In this document: positions 1 through 10,000 of the stretch, piece by piece
Numbering within the stretch: position 1 is the stretch's first letter
Layout of the letters: every line of letters starts with the position of its first letter
Assembly (NCBI RefSeq): GCF_000003605.2
Contig: NW_003124894.1
Coordinates: forward strand, 699,794 to 731,116
Direction of reading: 5' to 3'
Length of the DNA: 31,323 bases
Origin: Saccoglossus kowalevskii
Taxonomy: Eukaryota; Hemichordata; Enteropneusta; Harrimaniidae
The notes under the pieces: generated by a model
What the model was told of the DNA's origin: nothing
The model's database searches: none
The model's input: only the letters and a program-made list of their open reading frames with translations
Translations under genes and position numbers: made by a program

Positions 1-194
1 CTAGTTTAATTAAACTTAATTAAAGTGCAATTCTCCATTGCATTGCATTGTAATTGAGTTTAATTAAACTCCAATTAAAACGCAACCCTATATAGGAACG
101 CGTTTTAATCGAGTTCATATCGCAACTATATTAAAAGTTAATTCAACTATATTAAAAGTTAATTCAATGGTGGCTCCACAATTCATGGGACACC

Positions 195-241
<47 letters not shown>

Positions 242-849
242 ACAACAACAACAGCAAAAAATTTTTTTGAACAAAGTTTAATCTACATTAAATAAGAACT
301 AACGTCGTTTTGAAAATATCTAGTGGAAATGATTCTTGGGTGGTGGTATTCTTGTATAGCTCAGTTATGATTCTTACTGTAACTGTGCTGAATAATTCTA
401 ACACAGTCAGGAGAAAGGTTGCGAATGGCTTTTTAGGTATATATTAGTTAGCTTTATTTGAGTTTTAAAATATTTGGCAGCAATTAATCTTAACCTTAAT
501 ATGGAAAAATAGTGTGAATCACGTAATTATGTATACTGAAGTGTAATTTGAGTAATAGTGAAAATCCACATAATTTTAACAGTAGTTGAAAATTACCTGC
601 TATATAGAAAAATATTTTTTTAATATATTCAAATGAGCTGACATTATGGTTTGTGACCTAAGAACTGTGCAGGTCGTAAACCTTTCCAGTAAAACTCTTT
701 CAATGGCTTTATTTGTCTGATATATGTCTTCTGATCATTGTTTTAGTTTTAGCTTGTCACCCTAGTTTTTTTTATCTAATTTCTGTGTTTTACTCTTTGG
801 AATTTAAAATTGTTTTTTTTTTTTTTTTTTTTTTTTTTCACTTTTCCAG
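1..849. other. Intron of the testin-like gene (3' part), no gene seen
   Basis: AT-rich sequence ending in a long poly-T tract (813-838) and the acceptor CACTTTTCCAG (839-849). It holds a (TG)n run, a two-copy 21-bp direct repeat at about 122-165 (AACTATATTAAAAGTTAATTC) and AT palindromes such as AGTTTAATTAAACT near base 3 and again near base 58. No exon homologous to the testin N-terminus is visible here, so the 5' exons of this gene are further left. Confidence 0.7.
196..235. repeat. (TG)n microsatellite
   Basis: About 20 uninterrupted TG dinucleotides read directly from the sequence, in intronic DNA upstream of the first PET exon. Confidence 0.95.
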
Positions 850-1072
850 AAAAATCTGCCGAAACTGTAAATGTGGCCAAGCTGAACATGACATCAAACC
901 TGAGTTTAATGAACAGCAGAGAAGGATTGGACGCCTTTTTGGTGAGGAGGTCATTGCACCATTCCAAATGACCACCATGACCATTGAACGGCCTATTGAT
1001 CCTAAATCACCCAAAGCGCCTAAAGAAACCGTCACTTTTGAATGGGTGCCAGGCAACGTTACTACATCCTTG
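850..1072 (+). CDS. TES: Testin exon: Cys motif and first half of PET domain
   Basis: The acceptor is TTTTCCAG and the donor TTG|GTATGT. The first base completes an Arg codon (AG|A), so the upstream intron is phase 2, and 74 full codons follow. The product opens [10 protein letters not shown], nearly identical to the conserved testin segment after HFWR, and ends with the PET-typical block TFEWVPGNV. The conserved IGRLF element precedes a variable loop. The reading frame also runs upstream into the poly-T acceptor, but that part is intron. Confidence 0.93.
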
Positions 1073-4000
1073 GTATGTTACTGTTTTAATATTTCAATCA
1101 ATGCATGATTCAGTCAAAGTGAACTTTTGCTCACCTGTCACCTTTCGCAAAATAAACCTGTGTAAATGTCGGTAATGATTAGACAAGTATATCTGATTTG
1201 AATTATATTTGATCTTAAATCAACAAGAATATTTGGTTTATATAAAAATGCAGCAAAATTTTAGAGGGAAAAACCATGGTGATCAAAGGGTTAACCTTTC
1301 TCGCCCAAACTTTTCTGCATTTTTTTCTTACAGTGTTCAATGTTTCTAGAAATGAACACTTATTTTGGAGCCAAGACAAAATTTGATTCAATTTTCAGCT
1401 TTTACTAAAAAAAATTGGCTATTTTTGTCTCAATCTTCTGAAGGAAAGTGCAGACTATAAACAGGACTATTTTGTGAATTTATGATGAAAAGAGGGAACT
1501 GGTGGTGAAAAGGTTAATAATAAACTACCTTTTTCCTGTCACTCGATGATTACAATGTTGCAATAATTAGTTTGTAGGTTTTTTTCATACCAGCTTGAGT
1601 GTATTTTTAGGGAGTGAAACAGATAAGGAGTCTCTGATTTGAAACCTGTTTGTATTTTCAACAACAAAAAATGTACTTAGCTTCCATCAATGATTTGGAA
1701 ATTGTTTATTTTACCAAAAAAAAAAAAAACTTTTATTTGAAATTTAATTTTTTGTTTATTCCATAGACTTGCAGATTATTTTATTCCATAGACTTACAGA
1801 TTATTTTATTCCATAGACTTGCAGATTATTTTATTCCATAGACTTGCAGATTATTTTATTCCATAGACTTGCAGATTATTTTATTCCATAGACTTGCAGA
1901 TTATTTTACGTATAAAAAACATATGTTAGTGTGCTACCTTATGTGTTTCATTAGAGCAGTATTTTCAATAGAAGCGCACATACACCGACAATTGCTTTAT
2001 GTTTGACCCGTGAAATACAACTTAGACGTATCGAGATACTCGCTTATCTAACCTCATCTAATAACGATTCCTTGTATTAAACTAAAAATAAACAGGTGCT
2101 CTATAGCTTCGTTAAAATGAGAAGTGGAGACCCATTAGTAAATGACATCTGCTGTGCTCTTACGATTCAGTTATTTAATTGACATAAATATTGTACGTGG
2201 GTTATCCCGACCAGAAGTGATTTCCCACGAGAAGACGTCTATTAAATTATTATAATGAGGGGAATGCACATGTGTGCATATATTGTTCTATTTCCTTCAG
2301 TGTAAGAGTGAATGCACTATACAAGAAGTATTGACAAAATATAAATGGGCCATACTGTAGGAAATATGTTTGCGCATAATGTGCATTGTTTACCTATATT
2401 ATGGTTAATCACCCCTCCCCTCCCCTCCCCTCCTCTCCCCTCCCAAAGGTATAAATATCACCGTTTCCTCACACTCTCCTCATGAACGATAAATAAATAA
2501 TTGGAAGTCTATACTCGGCCCTTTGCAAATAATATGGCCTTGATGAAAAATAATTTCCTTAGTATTGGCCAATAAATATATATCCTGACATTTATATTTA
2601 GAACATCATCGTTCTAATGCTAATTAGAATATGTAATTAAAGCCTGAATTTATTATGCATTAAATGTAAGTGACATCGTTCAGTTGATAGCGTACTGATA
2701 ACGACAATTCATATGGTACCATTTAGATAGCAAATTCAGTTGTATAAATCTCTTCTGTCATTAGTGTTATCAATATGATTACAGTTTTTATTGAAGTATA
2801 TCCAAGTAGATTTTTGGGAATTGATGTAGTTTAATATATATAACATAAAAAAATAAATGCAAATTTACTGTAACCATATGGCCACTGCTCTAAAAATAAT
2901 AAAGGCTAAACTATATCTTGAAACATGCCTTGACTGATTTCATGAAACTCAACACTTGGATATTGTGTTTCTATTTATAGAAAGGTCATGAAAATATCCA
3001 ACAGAGACTGTGACACGTTCCTCAATATTGGTCAAATTTACATACTTAATTCCTAGAAAGACAGATTCCAACTTTTTACATGTAATCATTGCTCTACTAA
3101 CGAGGACATGATGGGGATTTACTTTTATTCATGCAGTGTTGTGTTTAGGCATGGTTCGCATATTCCACTTTTTATTTTTCTGTCAGTTTAGTAATCGTAA
3201 TTCTTTAAAATGACCGAAAAACAGGAAGTCCAGGTGTTTTCAGCACTAAATAGTTTGCATTACATTATGTTAATGATTCATTGTAAATTTAAACAAGAAT
3301 GAATTTCCTTTTGTACATAATTTGCCCTGTCAAATAATATTATCAGGATCACTAGGTCAGTCATGAGTTGGAGAAGCATTGAACAAACAAACTGCTGCTA
3401 TTATGTGCCCGGAGTAATTTGTTAACTACCATATATACTTTATTGAATTTCATTTATTGTAAGATGGATTATTAAAATATGACTTAGGGACGACGTCAAA
3501 AGATCGATGTCGGATAAAAAAACTTATTTCCTTTAGTTTGGGGGTGGGGGGTTTTGACCTCAAAACGTTTCCATCCTACAAAAACGATTTTATTTTTTAA
3601 TGAAGTCAAAAAAATCTTGGAGTATTTGTAGTTCGTTTTTTTTTTTCTATCCAATCATGGACAGAAATAGCCAAAAAGGGAAAAAAACAGAAAAATGGTT
3701 TGGTTCGAGTGTAAATCTGTGCGTCAAATGAGGTGCATTTGTAAAATCTTTTTACACCCACCCGACAACCAACTGCTATGCAATACTACTGTCCGATTAT
3801 CAATTTGTATTTAATGGTGAATGTAGTCTGATGCCATGACCAATATTTATCAATTAAGTTTCAGCGGGGGGTCGGGGGTTTGGAAAAAAACTAAAGGAAT
3901 TAAGTTTTTTATCCGACATCGATCTTTTGACGTCGTCCCTTACATGGACCATAAACACACCTCTTTACGTAAGTTCATACACTGATAAAATTCAAACTAA

Positions 4001-7000
4001 TACAGAGATATGCACTCACATTGCTGCATAGTTTGTGTCCTTTAAATCTAATGTTCCTCTTTCTTCGCACAGGCGCAACGATACATGGAAATGATCCCAG
4101 CTGAAAACCAGCCAATTGCGGGAACAGTGGGTGCTCAACAGCGTGACCAACAAATGATGAAGCAGTTGCCTTCTCATGATCAGGCAGCAGAATTCTGCGA
4201 TGATTTAACAGAGCATGAAACGAAGAAATTAGAAGAGTTTGTTAGCGAATATAAAGCCAAAGCTTTAGGTGTCGGTCTAGTGCGCGAAGTGATCATTCAA
4301 GATATGGCCCCTCATGTCAGCACAGCCCGATCTCACGATGCTGGCATCGGTGTTCATGGTACCGCCGTACCACTGGCTGGACAAAGAAGATCTCCATCCC
4401 CCGGCGGATCAGCAGCCTATCCAGCTCCTGCTTCTGCAAATGTTATTCATGGTTCTGTGGGACCCGGTGGAGTGGCACGTAGTGAAGCGGTACCATCTGG
4501 TGTGAGATATAAGACGGAGCTCTTGCATTACCAGCAGGAAGGAGGTGCAGGACATGGTGGCGCATATCATCCGCCAGGCATGGCAGGAGATGGACATGGT
4601 GTTGTATATCAGCCAGGTATGGAAGGATCCATGGGAAGGGAAGGCGTGGAGAGAGGCACTGCTAATGTGCATGGTTTAGCCACTGGTCATGGTCTGGCTA
4701 CAACTCATGGTGATATTTCTGGTACTGCAGCTGAGCATGGTTACGCAGATGCCACTCCAGGACAGGCTGGAGTCGCTGCAGGACATGCTGGATTCGTGCC
4801 AGGACAGGCTGGTGTTGCTTCAGGATATGCTGGTGTTGCACCAGGACAGGCTGGGTTTGTTCCAGGACAGGCTGGTGTTGCTTCTGGTTATGCCGGCGTC
4901 GCACCAGGACAGGCTGGGTTTGTTCCAGGACAGGCTGGTGTTGCTTCTGGCTATGCCGGCGTCGCACCAGGACAGGCTGGGTTTGTTCCAGGACAGGCTG
5001 GTGTTGGATCAGGATATGCTGGTGCAACTCCCGGCTATGCAGGTGAAGGTGTGGCTCCAGCTTATCCTGGGGTTGCTACGGCACACACTGGTATCGCTCC
5101 AGGACATGCTGGAATTAGTTCCAGCCATGTAGGCGGTGTTCCTGGCCATGCAGTTGAAGGAATGGCGCCAGGTTATGCTGGTGGAGAACATGGAACTCCA
5201 GGACATAGATATGAAGGTGTAGCTTCGGGACAAGCTGGTACTTATGCTTCTGGTGACGGAGATAGACTCGGCCGTGGTGGTGACTTCACAGCTGACATGC
5301 TTGATGCTATGCCACCCCCGCCGCCACCTGGTAGTAGTGTCGGTGGTCTTGGTGGTGATATGGGTCAGCAGGCGGTGGCTCCTCAATGGGTAAGTGAAAT
5401 GCATAATACTATAATAGATGGTCTGTTACATTAATGTTTCATTGGGGGGGGGGGTATGTTTCTATTTCAGATGTGTATACCTTTTATGAACTCGCTACCG
5501 ATTGTCAAATTGTGTGTATGTGTGCACCGGTATAGATGCACACAATTGTGTAGGTGCCATGGCGATGGCAGTCATCAACAAACTACAGAAAACTACTGAG
5601 TTACTAATCGATTGTATGTTTCGTCCATACCATTTGGGGCAATTCATAAAGAAACGCTATTTGAACCACATTCTGAACAATGAGTGCCATCAGCTCATCT
5701 CTAAACAATATATTTTTGTTGCCAGATGTTGTACGTGTATTGTGATCTTTGAGCATAGCTAGTCAGGTGGGATATACGAGGATAAACCACACGTCGCTGC
5801 GAGGATATTGTTTACAGGGGTTACGAGAAATATTCAGAGTTATTTAGCAAGATGGTCGGATGGCACAATTACTATTTTATTAAAATGATCAACATTATGA
5901 TTTGCTAATCTTGTTTTTTCTAATTTGGTGAATAGTAAAACCTGCCAAGGTAACCTGTTCATGTTTTATTTTGAAAAAAATACTTTGCCATAGTATAATA
6001 ATGAAATGTTTTAAAAACGGTTCACGTATCAATAGATTGGACAAAGTACAAAGTAGCAAACCATTTTATTAACTGACTGTCTAAATGATTCACAAAAGCG
6101 CTGTAAAAAAGGAAACAGTGTGTAGTCTAGCTTTGGACAAAGAACTAGTTAGCTAGCTAAGAAAGCATTTGTCGTAGAATCATATATTTTGTTATTTCTA
6201 AAAATTTTGTAAGTAGTATTTGGTAATGGGTAGGAGGTAAGGGGGGCTTACAAAGATAATATATAATTCCTATCTTTACACATGAACATATTTCTTTATT
6301 GGGTAATATGTAATTATGATAAATAACAATGTTTATTTTCAAAATTAATATAGCATGTGGGTGAGGGGGTTTGGGTATAATTAGTAGATGCCGGCACAAG
6401 TATAGAGTGTCGGTCTCAATGTATTTTTGTTTCATTTCAGCCTTACGCCAAACGTAAAGGTAGCAGGAAGGTAAATGCGTATAGTAATATATGAAGCGTG
6501 TGTAATCAACTAAATTTGATCGTCATTAATCAACATTGCTTTAATACACAGATTCAGTTTAATAGACCGAAATAATTCATTTGACACATTCATGTTTTTA
6601 TAATATTTATGTGTTTTTTCATTGGTTCAATGTTGTACATTTTTTTGTTGTTGTTGCTATATTTGTTGCCATGCTCAGTGTTATGGGTTTACACTTAGAG
6701 TTTATTAATTCATGTACATTACATGTAGGAAATAAGCAAATTCTAATGTCAATATCATAGGGCTAATGGTGGGTATGGTGAATGTGGATATGACCTGTCA
6801 TTGAGACTTTATTGACCAGCTTGGATGTGTTTCACTTACTGTGTATTGTCTACCAGCACTATGAATTGTGTTTCGATGACATGAACATCATCCAGCATAA
6901 TTATAAAAAAATTATAAAATACATATGATGAAAACAAATTTTTAGCTCCCCTGCCGACTTGACAGAGCAGAGTTGTTCATATTACTGATTGTTCGTCAGC

Positions 7001-10000
7001 GTCTACTTTATACTTTCCACTTCTTCATGAAGACTACTTTGTATATATGTACCTTGGGTGGCACTCTCTCAGATTTGTTCATTTTATGATATTTTTAATT
7101 TTGATGAATAATTTCGCCATTTTTGGTGAAAAGTGCTGTTTCCAACTTCTTTTTTAAAAAAGGTAGCTCGACTGCTTCAATATTTTTTTAACCGTCGACT
7201 TCACGTTGACCTTAGTCAGATTCGTTTTTTTTGTCATACCCTAATTTTCTAATTTTACGGAATATTTTTAGTAAAAAATCCATTGTTCAGCTATACAGTT
7301 GAGCTATATCAGCCGACAGGTTGCTTGTTTTTTTCAATGTCTAAGTTGACATTGCAACTGTTTAATTCTGAATTATTAGAGGTGAGCATGCGTGTGAGTG
7401 AGTGTGTGAGTGAGTGAGTGAGTGAGTGAGTGTGTGAGTGAGTGAGTGAGTGAGTGAGTGAGAGAGTGCATACATCCAACAGATAGTATTAAGATATTTA
7501 ATATTTTTCATGGGACTAACATATACAACCTTATTTAATGCAAGTTTTCGCACAAAATGAAAATTTGAATAGAATTTATTACTCAATTATTGATTATTTC
7601 TAATATTTTTAACATCCCTCATGCCCTTTGCATGATTCAAGCATCCCATCTAACCTTTGACCCGTATGTGGTTAAACTTTAAATAAACCTAAAGTGGGAA
7701 CGGACTCTGTATGTAATCCAATATGTTTCCATTATTCAACCATACAAGACTTTCAGTGTATTTCATGTATAAATTTTTTTCTTTAATTAAAATCCTAGGT
7801 GTTAATCAAAGACTATGTAAGTTTTTAAGGGCGTAGCTTTCGCTATTTGGTGCGTCTTTCGCTATTTGGTGCGTCTTTTCTGTATAGTTTTTATGCGTGC
7901 TCTATAGAAGAAAAAAATTATCCGTTAAACTGGGTCTTGCTGGCAGCGTATAGTTTATTTATAGTAACAATAATATAATTGACCCGAAAATAACCTGCAT
8001 TGTCGCATCATTTCTGCTCATGGCTTCACAATTGTTGCTTATGCTGCATGGCCCGGTAAATAGTCTTTTCTTGAAATTGAGTTGCTTGAAAGTTGGGTGT
8101 TGTAACGTGCCCTCACGTTTCCCTGGACGGGTGATTGGATTCCTTTGTTATATTTCTATTTTGTTGCAGAATGCTACAGTGGTTCATCCTCATCAATCAG
8201 ACAGATGTCTGGGTCTTTGTTCCCATTCTATTGTGTATGCATGGAAACTTGTTTTACTTTAGTTATGTCTATCCAAAGCTATTCTTATTGTTGCCATTGT
8301 TTTCTATTTATAGAAATGTTGTGGCTGCCATGAGAATTTGGAAGGTGGTGACGTAGCCGTTTTCGCTGAGAGAGCTGGACCGGATAAGTGCTGGCATCCG
8401 GGATGTTTCCGATGTGGTACTTGCAATGAGCTGCTTGTCGATCTGATTTACTTCTACAAGGACGACAAGGTGTATTGCGGTCGTCATTACGCCGATTTGC
8501 ATCGTCCAAGATGTGCTGCTTGTGACGAGGTAGGATATAAACAACAAATTTTTCATGCAAACTCCAATTGTGTCTCTTCAGTCGTTGGTAAAGTTACATA
8601 TCTAACGTTTTACAAAAAAAAAAGATCATAATCATAAAAATCTATTCCATGTTGATTTAATAGTCATTGAAATTACAGAAATCATTACAGGTCGGTTCCC
8701 TTCTCAACACCAAACCTTCTCACATGTAATAAGTTAACATTACGCAACGCATCTCGAACCTTTACCCAGACTCACTACCCACATCTATATAAAAACTGCA
8801 AAGGTCAAATTAATGTCATCTGGTGTGAAATAAACCCTACACATCCTAATTCTTTGTATTTTGTTTGAAGAATACTTCAATTTATTCTGTTATTGAAGCT
8901 GCAGTATTTGCTCTATTAGAAAATGCACCTGAACCTTAAACTGCCTTTATTATAATATATTATTATACATCTGTCACCGTAACGCCATAAGTTACAGCGT
9001 GCTGTAATTTTGCGGTATTTTAAGGGGTATTTTCATGCGAATTCCAAATATGGAATGATTACGCGTGTAAGCGTCTTCTAATAATAAAAACAAACATGGC
9101 TGCCATTAGGGTTTGACCGGATCCACTGGACAAAGCAGTTCGTTGATTCTGTTCCAAACATTTTGAATTTCGGCATTCCCATGATTTATCCTTGGAAGGA
9201 AAAGATGTATAACTCAGACAGTACACTGTAGCTTCGACCTCCTCTGTACATCGGCCGATACTGTCTTCATGCATACTTTGAGGTATCCTCGTAATAACCT
9301 CATATTATTATAATATGAATTATTAAATTATGATTTATTTTGGTACTGCTTTCAGTTAATTAAGCATATGCACGGCTCGAAAAAATACAGTACTTGTATG
9401 GTTCATCTACAAATCTCATTTTGAAAAAAAAAATCAAATCCTCTATCTGACATCAATTTATTATTTTCTGGCTTGCTTATAGATTTGTGTAATAATGAGC
9501 TCTTGTTTTTTTTCTCTACAGCTTATTTTTGCCCGCGAGTACACACAGGCTGAAGACCAGAACTGGCATTTAAAACACTTCTGCTGTTTCGAGTGTGATA
9601 CACTACTGGGTGGCAAACGCTATGTTCCAAGGGATAACCATCCATACTGTTTAGAATGTTATGAAGTCATTTTCGCTAAGGTGAGTTTTTCAGTCTATCC
9701 TGTCTAAAATATAATTTTTGATTTTGGAAATGAATTTACAGCGGGACTGGTCGTTGTGTGTTGGTCATGACTTTTTTCTTTCTGATTTCTGCCAAAAAAC
9801 AGTGAAAACTTTTAGAATAAATAGAAATAGAATAAAATGAGTTAAAAAAGGTGCATCTCTAGACCAGAAACAAAATGAAAAAAATATATCTTCATAGAGT
9901 AACCCTAATCTATTCATCAAGTATAATATGATTACGCATTCACATTTTCAATTTAACAACTTAACATTTGCCCATAAACTGTTTTCACCGTAAATCTGTT

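Larger units (their letters stand above)
6471..8313 (+). other. Testin intron between microexon and LIM1 exon
   Basis: Donor GTAAAT, acceptor TTTCTATTTATAG. It contains a dispersed repeat (about 6940-7340), a GTGA microsatellite and a two-copy 19-bp duplication at about 7836-7875 (CTTTCGCTATTTGGTGCGT). No exon is seen. Confidence 0.85.

Noticed and set aside
4409-5404. Long reading frames on the minus strand and other frames over the testin repeat exon
   Set aside because: They are mirror frames of a low-complexity GC-richer coding repeat. The plus-frame product matches testin and splices in phase.
5502-5762. 86-codon plus-strand frame in the intron after the linker exon
   Set aside because: No similarity or domain recognised, no supporting splice sites; consistent with chance.
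8020-8356. Overlapping short frames just before the LIM1 exon
   Set aside because: Intronic sequence. The LIM1 acceptor at 8312-8313 and the frame continuity place the exon start at 8314.
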